Source: an uncultured Collinsella sp. (GTDB taxonomy: Bacteria; Actinomycetota; Coriobacteriia; Coriobacteriales; Coriobacteriaceae). From it: a stretch of DNA of 64,000 nucleotides. Shown in pieces: positions 44,169 through 52,672 of this stretch. The notes beneath the pieces are model-generated. The model did no database searches and was not told the DNA's origin. It saw only the letters and a list, made by a program, of their open reading frames with translations. Made by a program: the position numbers and the translations under genes. Position 1 is the first letter of the stretch. Every line of letters begins with the position of its first letter. The DNA lies in the NCBI GenBank assembly GCA_900541035.1, contig UQIN01000010.1, positions 1 through 64,000 of the forward strand. The letters are read 5' to 3'.

Positions 44169-44204
44169 TTAGTTAGGTAGAGGGATTGTTTTGTGCCTAA
44201 CTAA
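44169..44204. promoter_or_regulatory. Probable MarR operator
   Basis: TTAGTTAGG (44169-44177) and CCTAACTAA (44196-44204) form a perfect 9-bp inverted repeat directly downstream of the -10 box of the MarR promoter, a classical place for autorepression. Confidence 0.6.
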
Positions 44205-44232
44205 TTTTAGGAGCATAAGAAATCAATGTCAA
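44204..44232 (-). promoter_or_regulatory. Strong promoter of the MarR-ABC exporter operon
   Basis: On the minus strand TTGACA (44232-44227), a 17-bp spacer and TAAAAT (44209-44204). The -35 is perfect and the -10 is one base from consensus. Confidence 0.8.
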
Positions 44233-44246
44233 GGTACCAAACTAGT

Positions 44247-44456
44247 GGTTACGCGGTTTTGCCAAACCGCGTAACGGCTCGACGCTGCAAACCCGCCAGA
44301 GCGGCAATCTGCCTTTCAACTTCGGCGGCATGACCAGAAGGTCAATGCCGCCTTGCTTCAAGGCACCTTGCTCGCTCTGACGGGTTTTCGCTGACTTCGC
44401 CAAAACATCGGCGTTGCCCTTGTTGGGATAGTCGTTGGGGACGCTCTTGTTGAGTG
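44247..44456 (+). repeat. Family B structured element, copy B1
   Basis: Ordered parts: hairpin GTTACGCGGTTT/AAACCGCGTAAC, GACGCTGC, an outer stem (AAACCCG, CAGAGCG against CGCTCTGACGGGTTT), an inner stem GGCGGCAT/ATGCCGCC around GACCAGAAGGTC, then ATCGGCGTTGCC and TTGGGGACGCTCTT. The same order occurs at 57414 with other stem sequences. Confidence 0.7.
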
Positions 44457-44522
44457 ATCCGTGGGGGACGGAGGAAAACGAATCATTTTGGGCTGCGGTG
44501 ACACCCTTTCGAAGTTGCTTTG

Positions 44523-44680
44523 TCCAAAACTATGCCGGATTACTACGATGAATTCGAAATATCAGACCTCGGCATTGTTTTTCGTAAAATCACAAGCTGT
44601 CTACCTGCGGTTTTGCCGGAGTGCAATTCGTTGTGGTTGGAGGCTAACGGTTTATCGTAGTAATCCGGCATAGTTTTGGA
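44523..44680 (+). repeat. Family C hairpin element, copy C2
   Basis: Perfect 27-bp arms (44523-44549 and 44654-44680) around a core with AAGCTGTCTACCTGCGG. The arms share little with those of C1 except TTACTACG or CTACTACG. It follows copy B1 directly; the same B-then-C order recurs after prfA. The remaining gap to 44860 holds no gene; TACACT near 44813 may be a -10 box. Confidence 0.75.
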
Positions 44681-44860
44681 ATGGTAGTAAATAGATGGCA
44701 GCTACTGTGCCGCTACCGCCGCGATTTTGCCTCCCATTTCCGTAACCTTTCCGCAACAATGTGCCCTCCTCGGCGCCTGCGCCCGCTTGCAACGCCCCCT
44801 GCGCTACACTTAGTCGCACTATGGCGCCGTCGCGTCGCACCCGACCCAAGGGGGACACTC

Positions 44861-45685
44861 ATGAAGAACACTCAGCTGCTGCTGATCAACGATATGTGCG
44901 GCTACGGTAAGGTCGCGCTTTCTGCCATGCTGCCGGTGCTGTCGCACATGGGTTACCGTATCCACAACCTGCCGACGGCCCTCGTTTCCGATACGCTCAA
45001 CTACCCCAAGTTTTACATCCACGACACCACGGAGTACGTGCGTCAGAGTCTTGCCATCTGGGAGGAGCTCGGCTTTGAATTCGACGCCATCTCGACCGGC
45101 TTTATCGTGACCGAGGAAGAGGCGCGCATCATCTCGGACTTTTGCCACCGCCGTTCGCAAAAAGGCACCAAGGTGTTCGTCGACCCCATCATGGCCGACA
45201 ACGGCAGGCTCTACGCCGGCGTGCCCGAATCGACCATCGGCCTTATGCGCAGCCTGGTCGAGTGCGCCGACTACGCGGTGCCCAACTATACCGAGGCGTG
45301 CCTGCTCACCGACACGCCCATTGCCGAGCAAATCACGCCTGACGAGGCCCACGCCCTTGTGGACGCCATGCGCGCGCTGGGCGCCAAGTCGGTGGTCATT
45401 ACGAGCGCTGTGGTCGACGGCACGAACGCCGTCATCGGTTACGACCACGTGGCGGGGGAGTACTTCACGATTCCCTTTGACCTGATCCCGGTTTACTTCC
45501 CGGGTACGGGCGATACGTTCTCGGCGGTGCTCGTCGGTCGCGTGATGGCCGGCTGGAGTCTGCAGCGTGCAACGGCCGATGCCATGCGCGTGGTGGCAGA
45601 GCTTATCGAGCGCAACGCCGACCAGGAGGACAAGTCCGCCGGCCTGCCCATTGAGGCCTGCCTGGATGTGATCGACCATGAGTAG
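44861..45685 (+). CDS. Pyridoxal kinase-like (PdxK/PdxY, ribokinase superfamily)
   Basis: 274 residues. NDMCGYGKVALSAMLPVLSHMG is the substrate-binding start of PdxY-type kinases, VFVDPIMADNGRLY and PNYTEACLLT follow, and the anion hole with the catalytic Asp is FPGTGDTFSAVLVG. The enzymes phosphorylate pyridoxal or pyridoxine in vitamin B6 salvage; a hydroxymethylpyrimidine substrate cannot be excluded. ATG 44861 follows AAGGGGG. The next gene overlaps by 8 bp. Confidence 0.85.
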   Translation: MKNTQLLLINDMCGYGKVALSAMLPVLSHMGYRIHNLPTALVSDTLNYPKFYIHDTTEYVRQSLAIWEELGFEFDAISTGFIVTEEEARIISDFCHRRSQKGTKVFVDPIMADNGRLYAGVPESTIGLMRSLVECADYAVPNYTEACLLTDTPIAEQITPDEAHALVDAMRALGAKSVVITSAVVDGTNAVIGYDHVAGEYFTIPFDLIPVYFPGTGDTFSAVLVGRVMAGWSLQRATADAMRVVAELIERNADQEDKSAGLPIEACLDVIDHE

Positions 45686-46007
45686 CGCCGGCGAAAGCAT
45701 CCCCGAGCCCGCGAGCGAGAACAAGCCGCTCGGTGCGCCGCGTGGCAAGCGCCCGCGTATTCGCATTAGCTGCGTGGACCAGCTGGGTACGTGTCGCTGC
45801 CACCATGGGCACAAGCCGGGCGACGTCTTCGACTTCGACCGCGATCGCGGCAAGATGTGCTCCATGGCCTGCCACGTGGGCTTTCCCTATATCGACATCC
45901 TGCGCTACGGCGGCACCGTGCCTGGCAACAAGCCCGGCACGGCAAAGTTCTGCTGCCCCGAGGTCGATACGTTGAACGTCTGGCTCGCCGAGATCGTCGA
46001 CGAGTAA
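45678..46007 (+). CDS. TIGR04076-type small Cys-rich protein
   Basis: 109 residues with a disordered start, then RIRISCVDQLGTCRCHHGHKPGD, CSMACHVGFPYIDILRYGG and KFCCPE. The spaced Cys residues and overall shape match the uncharacterised TIGR04076 family. Function unknown; the Cys/His content suggests metal binding, which is inference. It overlaps the kinase gene by 8 bp and is translated with it. Confidence 0.7.
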   Translation: MSSAGESIPEPASENKPLGAPRGKRPRIRISCVDQLGTCRCHHGHKPGDVFDFDRDRGKMCSMACHVGFPYIDILRYGGTVPGNKPGTAKFCCPEVDTLNVWLAEIVDE

Positions 46008-46015
46008 TTGAGCGC

Positions 46016-46048
46016 AATGTGACAAAGGGACAGTCCCTTTGTCACATT
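46016..46048. repeat. Family D palindrome, copy D3
   Basis: AATGTGACAAAGGGAC, A, and its exact reverse complement, 8 bp after the preceding stop codon. Confidence 0.75.
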
Positions 46049-46090
46049 CGCCGGTGGTGCTCCTTCTATTGTGCTTGTAATCTCAAATCT

Positions 46091-46172
46091 CTGCATTTCA
46101 TCCGATTATAGGTTCTAAAAATTCTACATTTCATCGATAATCAAGCATATAAAACTTTGCATTTCATTTGAT
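46091..46172. repeat. Three ATTTCAT direct repeats at 33-bp spacing
   Basis: ATTTCAT starts at 46095, 46128 and 46161, exactly 33 bp apart, within longer similar blocks (CTGCATTTCATCCGAT, CTACATTTCATCGAT, TTGCATTTCATTTGAT). They end 22 bp before the ATPase start. Spacing of about three helical turns suits a regulator. Confidence 0.5.
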
Positions 46173-46193
46173 GACACTGAGGGGGGGGAGCCT

Positions 46194-47555
46194 ATGCTGC
46201 GCAGGAAAATAGCGGCAGAGCTGGAGCGTTGGCTGAAGTCTTCCGAGCAAAAGGCCTTGTTCATTACGGGTTCTCGCCAGATTGGCAAAAGCTATTCGAT
46301 TCGCGCATTTGGCAAAGCCAACCATGCAACCTTCATCGAGCTTAACCTCATGGAAAACCGCCAGGCAAAAGATGCTCTTCTCGAGGCGCGGGATGCCGAT
46401 GATTTCATCAGCAGGGTGACGCTTCTTTCGGGAAAGTCGATTGCGCCAGGCAAAACGCTTGTGTTTATCGATGAGGTCCAAGAGGCCCCCGACATCATGA
46501 CGATGGCAAAGTTCCTTGTTGAGGACGGGAGGTGCCGTTGGGCGTTTTCGGGGTCAATGCTCGGGACTCAGTTCAAGGGCGTCAGGTCCTATCCCGTGGG
46601 GTATGTCCACGAGCTTAGGATGTTCCCGCTCGATTTTGAGGAGTTTTGCTGGGCAACCGGGGTGAGCGAGGGAGCTCGCCAAACGATACGTGACGCGTGT
46701 ATCAGCGAGAGGCCCATTCCTGATTATATTCATGACGCGATGATGGCAAACTTCAGGACCTATACCGTTGTCGGCGGAATGCCGGAGGTCGTGCAGCGTT
46801 TCCTTGACACGCAGGGCGACCTTGCCTCTGTTCGTCAGCTACAGTCAGAGCTCAACGAACAGTACCGGCGGGATATCTCCAAGTATGCAAGCGGGCGAGC
46901 CCTGCAGGTGCAAAGCATCTACGATCAGCTCCCTATTATGCTCGAGGGCGAAAACAAGCGCTTCGTGCTCAATTCCATTGACCCCAAGGCGCACTACGAG
47001 AAGTATCAGCGAGATTTTGTATGGCTTGTCGATGCCGGCGTTGCTCTCAAAGCCGATATCGTAACCGAGCCAAAATCGCCCCTGCTCAAGACGGCACGGC
47101 CATCGCAGTTCAAGCTATATCAATCGGATACGGGCATGTTGATGGCGCGCTACCCCGTTGGAGTCGCCCAAGCGGCGTATCTTGATAGCAAGGAGCCCAA
47201 TCTGGGCGGCATTTACGAAAACGTGGTGGCCCAGCAGCTGGCTGCCCAAAATCGCCAGCTTTACTACTATCAGACAAAAAAGCGCGGTGAAGTGGACTTT
47301 GTGGTCGATGGACCGGATGGGACGGCTGTTCCGATCGAGGTTAAATCGGGCTCCTATTACCACGCGCACGCTGCGCTCGGTCATGTGCTTGATACGGCTG
47401 AATATGGCGTAAGGCTCGGGATTGTTTTCTCGAGAGGCAACGTTGAGCGCAACGGAGCGGTTCTCTATTTGCCGCTATATGCGACCTGGGCCCTTTCGGA
47501 TGTTTTGGGCGACTCCTGCGCCGAGGGGATAAAGCTGGAGGTCAAGCCGGTCTAG
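46194..47555 (+). CDS. ATP-binding protein with AAA and DUF4143 domains
   Basis: 453 residues: Walker A GSRQIGKSY (about residues 27-35), Walker B TLVFIDEVQEAP, sensor-like WAFSGSMLG, then the DUF4143 half with a PD-(D/E)XK-like core EVDFVVDGPDGTAVPIEVKSG. Such proteins are common in gut bacteria and archaea; their role is not established (DNA-related or mobile functions are proposed). The ribosome site is an 8-G run ending in GAG. Codon use and the flanking DNA look less GC-rich than the neighbours, suggesting transfer. Neighbours give no functional clue. Confidence 0.8.
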   Translation: MLRRKIAAELERWLKSSEQKALFITGSRQIGKSYSIRAFGKANHATFIELNLMENRQAKDALLEARDADDFISRVTLLSGKSIAPGKTLVFIDEVQEAPDIMTMAKFLVEDGRCRWAFSGSMLGTQFKGVRSYPVGYVHELRMFPLDFEEFCWATGVSEGARQTIRDACISERPIPDYIHDAMMANFRTYTVVGGMPEVVQRFLDTQGDLASVRQLQSELNEQYRRDISKYASGRALQVQSIYDQLPIMLEGENKRFVLNSIDPKAHYEKYQRDFVWLVDAGVALKADIVTEPKSPLLKTARPSQFKLYQSDTGMLMARYPVGVAQAAYLDSKEPNLGGIYENVVAQQLAAQNRQLYYYQTKKRGEVDFVVDGPDGTAVPIEVKSGSYYHAHAALGHVLDTAEYGVRLGIVFSRGNVERNGAVLYLPLYATWALSDVLGDSCAEGIKLEVKPV

Positions 47556-47601
47556 GGCTAGTCCCGGATGTGACAAAGGCGTGGCCCGCGACCTCGATTG
47601 C

Positions 47602-48048
47602 CTACAGCTGCTCGAGCATAGCGGTGCAGCCGTCGAGTACGTCGCGGTAGGTGGCATCGAAATTGCCGGTGTACCAGGGGTCGGCCACGTCGCCGGGGCG
47701 CTCGGTCCAATCGAGCATGCGCGTAATCTTGCCGTCGGGGTCGTCGCCAAAGATGCGACGCAGGCCACGCGCGTTCTCGTCGTCCATATAGACAATGTGG
47801 TCCCAGTCGCCATACTCCGCGCGACGCACCTGACGTGCGCGATGTGCGACGACGGGAATCCCGACCTCGCGTAGCTTGGCAATGGTGCCGTGGTGTGGCG
47901 GGTTGCCGATCTCCTCGGTCGAGGTCGCAGCGGAATCAATGACAAACTCGCCCGCGCGCCCGGCGCGCCGCACTAGCTCGGTAAACACGGACTCAGCCAT
48001 CGTCGAGCGACAGATGTTCCCATGGCAGATAAACAGTACACGTTGCAT
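47602..48048 (-). CDS. Low-molecular-weight protein-tyrosine phosphatase
   Basis: 148 residues with the P-loop VLFICHGNICRSTMAE (Cys nucleophile, Arg at the end) at the N-terminus and the general-acid Asp in DWTERPGDVADPWY (DP). It removes phosphate from tyrosine, or from arginine in the related YwlE type. ATG 48048 (MQRVLF) with AAAGGA ahead is preferred to upstream starts that add an unrelated tail. It may be co-transcribed with the MFS gene upstream. Confidence 0.9.
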   Translation of the reverse strand: MQRVLFICHGNICRSTMAESVFTELVRRAGRAGEFVIDSAATSTEEIGNPPHHGTIAKLREVGIPVVAHRARQVRRAEYGDWDHIVYMDDENARGLRRIFGDDPDGKITRMLDWTERPGDVADPWYTGNFDATYRDVLDGCTAMLEQL

Positions 48049-48093
48049 ATGCGGTTTCCTTTCGATCGCCATCATCGAGCTCGAGTATCGCAT

Positions 48094-49344
48094 CTACGCC
48101 TGCGCCCTTGCCCGCCTGCGCTCCCAGTGAGCCAATTTAATCGTCACCAGCGTAAGCACCCAGGCCACAAGCGAGAACGCGGCACCCACTGCGCCTACGT
48201 GCGCAATGCCAATGCTGCTTACCACGGCGCCGCCCACTGCGGTGCCAAACGAGATGCCGACGTTAAACGCCATGGGCTCAACCGAACTTGCGAGTACCAT
48301 CGACTTGGGATGGCGGCTGCGTGCCACGTCCATGAAGTGCGTGATGCACGACACCGAGAACAAGTACATGAGCAGCGCCAAGCTAAAGACAAAGGCCAGC
48401 GCGAGCGGCATGGTGCCGCCCACAGCAAACAGCCCGAGTAACGCCGCAGCCTGCAGCACGAACGTCACAAGCAGCGCCTTCATGCCAAAGCGCGCATCGA
48501 TCCATCCGCCCAGGATGTTCGAGATCAGGCAGAACACGCCGTAGGCCATGAGCGTGGTACTGGCTTCGACCGTGCCCATGCCCAGCACCTGCTCAAGATA
48601 AGGCGTCACGTAGCCATAGAAAACGTAGACCGACCCCACGCCAAACAAAAAGATGAGCATGCCGGTGACGATGCTCGGCTCGCGTAGCAGACCCGCCTGC
48701 TCGCGAAAGGTGGCGGGCTCGTCGGTTTGCCCAGCGCGCGGCATAAACATCACGAGCGCTCCGCAGATCAGAACGGCAAAGGTCAGCGTGCCGTACATGG
48801 CCACGTGCCAGTCGAGCGTGTCGGCCACAAACTTGCCGATCGAAGTGACAAAGACCATTGCCACGGAAAACGCGCCGTACACCACCGAGATGGCGAGTGA
48901 GGTCTGCTGCGGGGACAGCAGCTCGGGGATATACGTCACGCCCACGGCGAGCAGTGCGCCCGAGACGGAGCCCAAGATGATGCGCGAGGCGAACAGCACT
49001 TGAAAGTTGGGTGCCAGCGCCATGACCAGATTGCCGAGCACAAAGACGATGCTGTAGCACACGAGCAGCTGGTAGCGGCGAAAACGCCCCGTACTGAGCG
49101 CGAGCACCGGCGTCGAGATAGCGTAGATCAGTGCGAACACGCTAATAAGTTGGCCTGCGGTGGCAAGCGATACGCCGAGTTCCGTCGCTAGGTCGCTTTC
49201 GATGCCGATGACCACGAACTCGGAGCAGCCGAGCGAGAATCCCAACAGCACGAGCAGCGCCAGGCAAAGATTGGTGCGCGCGGGGGAGAGCGCGGCGGCG
49301 GTTGACTTACTTTTTGGCGTGGTTGCGGCGGTCAAGGTTGTCAC
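48094..49344 (-). CDS. MFS transporter, DHA1-like drug/metabolite exporter
   Basis: 416 residues with twelve predicted membrane helices. SEFVVIGIESDLATELGVSLATAGQLIS is the typical start of DHA1-family (AraJ/YdhP-like) exporters, followed by LALSTGRFRRYQLL as the motif A loop. The N-terminal 25 residues are a Thr/Ala-rich cytosolic extension. Substrate unknown. The gene end is 45 bp from the phosphatase start on the same strand. Confidence 0.85.
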   Translation of the reverse strand: MTTLTAATTPKSKSTAAALSPARTNLCLALLVLLGFSLGCSEFVVIGIESDLATELGVSLATAGQLISVFALIYAISTPVLALSTGRFRRYQLLVCYSIVFVLGNLVMALAPNFQVLFASRIILGSVSGALLAVGVTYIPELLSPQQTSLAISVVYGAFSVAMVFVTSIGKFVADTLDWHVAMYGTLTFAVLICGALVMFMPRAGQTDEPATFREQAGLLREPSIVTGMLIFLFGVGSVYVFYGYVTPYLEQVLGMGTVEASTTLMAYGVFCLISNILGGWIDARFGMKALLVTFVLQAAALLGLFAVGGTMPLALAFVFSLALLMYLFSVSCITHFMDVARSRHPKSMVLASSVEPMAFNVGISFGTAVGGAVVSSIGIAHVGAVGAAFSLVAWVLTLVTIKLAHWERRRARAQA

Positions 49345-49392
49345 TCCAATGTCGCATTAATAAGCGGGATTCAATCCCTGCAACTCTAACAG

Positions 49393-49425
49393 AATGTGAC
49401 AAAGAGACAGTCCCTTTGTCGCATT
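49393..49425. repeat. Family D palindrome, copy D4
   Basis: AATGTGACAAAGAGAC, A, GTCCCTTTGTCGCATT; two mispairs against the perfect copies. It is upstream of the MFS start. Confidence 0.65.
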
Positions 49426-49445
49426 GCGCTGCCGGCCAGTCGCCC

Positions 49446-49510
49446 AAACCGTCACAACATTCGGCGAAAATCTCGAAATCGAGGAAAAGCGTCGAATGTT
49501 GTGACGGTTT
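49446..49510. repeat. Family E long hairpin, second copy
   Basis: AAACCGTCACAACATTCG (49446-49463) and its perfect reverse complement (49493-49510), with inner hairpin CTCGA, AA, TCGAG in the loop. TTTTTGTG follows on the plus strand. Layout equals that of 27871-27937 although the sequence differs. It lies in the divergent gap before the membrane protein. Confidence 0.65.
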
Positions 49511-49596
49511 TTGTGTCCGGCGCGGGTGAGCTTCGGTGTCGTCTGGGGGTATAAAACTAGCGAGTGTTTATTTGCGAGGCCTAAGGGGCGCCCCGT

Positions 49597-50466
49597 ATGG
49601 ATATCGATAACTTTGAATGGTGGTATAGCGAGGGTGAGACTCCGGACGAGGGGTGGGACGAGCCTACGCCGCGTGGCGTGTCGAGCGACGAGGACGAGAC
49701 CGGCAACGACGTCGCCGCCGACTCGGACGCCGCCCTCGATCCCGTCGAGCCCCTGACCTTCGAACAAGCTTGGGCCCAGGCCGAGGCAGACGAGGCCAAG
49801 GCCGACGCTACGGCCACGCTCGGCGAGCCAGCCGACATATCGATCTCGCCGGCAAAGACCCCGCAGCCGCGTCACACCATCGATCCCGACAGCACGGCAT
49901 CCTTCAGTATTCTCGACGTGCCCTCGCAGGGCGCTCAGGCGCCCGCACCCACACGTCGCCCCAATCTGTCTCGCGAGGAAGATGCAGGACGTCGCTCTCC
50001 GCTTGGCCCCATCCTTATCGCCTTCATGGCCGGCGTTATCGCATGCTCGGTAATTGGAAACGTCTGGAGCCATGTCGAGCAGCAGCGAAAAGACGCCGCC
50101 AGGGTCGAGATGTCTGTCGAGCAATCGCTCGGCCGCACGCGCTCGGTACATGTGTCGGTCGAGGTCAAGGACGGCGCGACGTGGGACACCGCGCGCGGCG
50201 ACAGCCAAATGCTCATCCATATTGTGGGGCGCACGCTCAAAGGGCAGACGATTGACGAGTATCAATACGTCAATTCCGCTGGTGACGGCATCGAACTTAA
50301 GCCCGGCGACTACGAGCTCACCGTCGATGAACCGCCCGTCGCCACCGACGGCACGCGCTTCCGTGCCTCAAAGCGCATGGTTCCCGTGAGCTTTAACTCG
50401 CAGGCGCCCGATACGGTCGACACCACGCCACAGGGCGGGTTTGACCTTTACGTAGATACCCAGTAG
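49597..50466 (+). CDS. Single-pass membrane protein of unknown function
   Basis: 289 residues: an acidic disordered cytosolic N-terminus (about 130 residues, rich in Asp, Glu, Ala), one membrane helix (LGPILIAFMAGVIACSVIG), then an extracytoplasmic domain of about 130 residues with beta-rich sequence (RSVHVSVEVKDGATWD, GIELKPGDYELTVDEPP) resembling a carboxypeptidase-regulatory-like beta sandwich. No catalytic motif is seen. It is transcribed alone; ATG 49597 has a weak ribosome site (AAGGGG further upstream). Function cannot be named. Confidence 0.6.
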   Translation: MDIDNFEWWYSEGETPDEGWDEPTPRGVSSDEDETGNDVAADSDAALDPVEPLTFEQAWAQAEADEAKADATATLGEPADISISPAKTPQPRHTIDPDSTASFSILDVPSQGAQAPAPTRRPNLSREEDAGRRSPLGPILIAFMAGVIACSVIGNVWSHVEQQRKDAARVEMSVEQSLGRTRSVHVSVEVKDGATWDTARGDSQMLIHIVGRTLKGQTIDEYQYVNSAGDGIELKPGDYELTVDEPPVATDGTRFRASKRMVPVSFNSQAPDTVDTTPQGGFDLYVDTQ

Positions 50467-50579
50467 GCGCTCGCCGCTCATTCCGCTATGGCTACTCAAT
50501 AATCGCCTGCCGTCCCGTCCCGCCGCCAAGAGTGGGACAATAGCCCTCGACACTATTGTTTACTTTTGGAGGAAGTAGC

Positions 50580-51473
50580 ATGTCTACCGTCACTACCATC
50601 AAGCGCGGCGGCCTCACCGCGGCCATCGATTCCATGGGCGCCCAGCTCACGAGCCTTGCTCTCAACGGCAACGAGTATCTGTGGCAGGGCGACCCCGCCT
50701 TTTGGGGCAAGCATGCGCCCATCCTGTTCCCCATTGTGGGTTCGCTGCGCAACAACACGGCAACGTCTGCGGCCGGCACCTGCGAGATGCCGCGCCACGG
50801 ACTCGCGCGCATCGTCGAGCACAAGCTGGCCGAGGTTTCGGAGGACGGCTCCTCGGTAACGTACGAGATCACCGACACGTCCGAGTCGCTCAAGGCCTTT
50901 CCGTTCCACTTTAAGCTCAACATGACCTATGCCCTGACCGGCGACGCCATCCTCACGCAGACCTTTGCCGTCACCAATACCGGCGACGTGGACCTGCCGT
51001 TCTCGGTGGGCGGCCACCCTGCGTTTAACGTACCGGCTCCCGGTGCCGAGGACGAGGCATTCGAGGATTACGAGCTGGCGTTTACCGAGGCTTGGACTAA
51101 CGAGGCTCCCATCATCACGCCCGACGGTCTTATGACGTTCGAGGGCAGCTACAAGGCTCCCGATAACTCGGACGTGCTGCCCATCACGCACCGCAGCTTC
51201 GATAACGACGCCATCATGTTCACCGATACCCCGGGCTCCACGCTCACGCTGCGCGGCCGCAAGTCGGGTCACGGCGTCAAGATCGACTTTGAGGGCTTTA
51301 AGTACATTGGCGTGTGGTCTGCCGCCAACGACGCTCCGTTTGTGGCGCTCGAGCCCTGGACCGGTCACACCACCATGGACACCGAGGACGATGTCTTTGA
51401 GCACAAGGTCAACACCATCACCCTGGCCCCGGGCGAGACGGACAAGCGCAGTTTTAGCGTTACCTTGCTCTAG
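50580..51473 (+). CDS. Aldose 1-epimerase family protein
   Basis: 297 residues of the galactose-mutarotase fold. FPIVGSLRN and MPRHGLAR match the substrate site (Arg/His), SVGGHPAFNVP holds the catalytic His, and ALEPWTGH closes the active site with Glu. The family interconverts sugar anomers; this sub-branch (YeaD/LacX-like) may act on sugar phosphates. ATG 50580 has GGAGGAA six bases ahead. Monocistronic; a family B repeat starts immediately after the stop. Confidence 0.88.
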   Translation: MSTVTTIKRGGLTAAIDSMGAQLTSLALNGNEYLWQGDPAFWGKHAPILFPIVGSLRNNTATSAAGTCEMPRHGLARIVEHKLAEVSEDGSSVTYEITDTSESLKAFPFHFKLNMTYALTGDAILTQTFAVTNTGDVDLPFSVGGHPAFNVPAPGAEDEAFEDYELAFTEAWTNEAPIITPDGLMTFEGSYKAPDNSDVLPITHRSFDNDAIMFTDTPGSTLTLRGRKSGHGVKIDFEGFKYIGVWSAANDAPFVALEPWTGHTTMDTEDDVFEHKVNTITLAPGETDKRSFSVTLL

Positions 51474-51474
51474 A

Positions 51475-51635
51475 GGTTCCGCCGCTCGGTCGATGCTGCG
51501 CGTCGTCCAGAGCGACAAGTTGTCATTCAAAAGGCAAGGCATAGACCTTCTGGTCATGCCTTGCCTTTTTCATGCCACTTGTTCGCTCTGGACGTCGCTC
51601 GCCGGCATTGCCAAAACATCGGCGTCCCCAATGAC
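51475..51635 (-). repeat. Family B structured element, copy B2 (core inverted)
   Basis: Begins GGTTCCGCCG right after the epimerase stop but lacks the first hairpin. The inner 14-bp stem (51529-51542 with 51556-51569) encloses GACCTTCTGGTC, the reverse complement of the B1 core, and the end has CGTCCCCAATGAC, the reverse complement of GTCATTGGGGACG of the prfA copy. The outer stem is CGTCCAGAGCGA against TCGCTCTGGACG. Confidence 0.65.
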
Positions 51636-51736
51636 TACCGCGTGTCTATTAATTTTTCGAGCTTGTGCTGCGCTGCTAGTTGCTGGCGTATATCCTGTTA
51701 AGTCGTCAGCATACGATTCAACAGGGAAGGCAGATT

Positions 51737-52663
51737 ATGCATTCTCCCCATCAACGCGACGCGCATCCACAGCCGGTATGCAGCCGTCGCATCTTTTTGG
51801 GTAGCGCTCTCGCTGCGAGCGCTTCCGTCGTCGCCGGCGCGCTTGCCGGCTGTCAGCGCCCGTCAACGCTCAAGGTGGTTCGGCCCACGACGGGCGGCGG
51901 TCGCGACGACCTGTCCGATTCCGTGATCGGCAAGGACAAGATCCGCATTGGCATGGAGGCGGCCTACGCCCCGTACAACTGGCAGGTCTCCGAAGCCAGC
52001 GAGTACACCATCCCCATCGACAACGTGCAGGGCGCCTATGCCGATGGTTACGACGTGCAGATCGCCAAGATCGTCTGCAAGGCCCTCGGCGGCGAGCCCG
52101 TTGCCGTCAAACAGAGCTTCTCGGGTCTTATCGATTCGCTCAACAACGGCCAGATCGACCTCATCATTGCCGGCATGAGCGCCACGCCCGAGCGCGAGGA
52201 GTCCGTCGGCTTTTCCGATCCGTACTTCATTGGCTACTTTGGCCTGTTCGTAAAAGAGGGTTCCCCCTACCAAAACGCGACCAAGCTCAGCGACTTTAGC
52301 GGCGCTACGGTGCTCGGGCAAAAGGACACCATGCTCGATACCGTCATCGACGAGATCCCGGGCGTTGTCCACAAAAACCCGGTCGACTCGGTTCCCACGG
52401 TGTTTTCGAATCTGCTGCAGGGCACCTGCGACGCCGTGACTTACAACACCGAGAATGAGAAGGGCTATATGGCCCAAAATCCCGGTATCGTCCCCATCCA
52501 GTTTGCCGAGGGCGAGGGCTTTAAGCAGGAGGTCACGGCAAATGTCGGTTGCCGCAAGGGCTCGGACAAGCTGCTTAAGCTCATCGACAAGACACTCAAG
52601 GGCATTAGCCAAGAGGAGCGCGACCAAATGTGGGACGCGTGCCTCGACCGTCAGCCGGCATAG
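51737..52663 (+). CDS. Polar amino-acid ABC transporter, substrate-binding lipoprotein
   Basis: 308 residues of the bacterial SBP family 3: IRIGMEAAYAPYNW, SFSGLIDSLNNGQIDLIIAGMSATPERE and DPYFIGYFGLFV. The N-terminus combines a twin-arginine-like motif (SRRIFLG) with a lipobox LAGC, so the mature protein is a lipid-anchored binding protein, possibly exported by Tat. First gene of an importer operon with permease and ATPase. The ligand is probably a polar amino acid. ATG 51737 follows GGGAAGG. Confidence 0.9.
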   Translation: MHSPHQRDAHPQPVCSRRIFLGSALAASASVVAGALAGCQRPSTLKVVRPTTGGGRDDLSDSVIGKDKIRIGMEAAYAPYNWQVSEASEYTIPIDNVQGAYADGYDVQIAKIVCKALGGEPVAVKQSFSGLIDSLNNGQIDLIIAGMSATPEREESVGFSDPYFIGYFGLFVKEGSPYQNATKLSDFSGATVLGQKDTMLDTVIDEIPGVVHKNPVDSVPTVFSNLLQGTCDAVTYNTENEKGYMAQNPGIVPIQFAEGEGFKQEVTANVGCRKGSDKLLKLIDKTLKGISQEERDQMWDACLDRQPA

Positions 52664-52672
52664 GGAGGCAGC

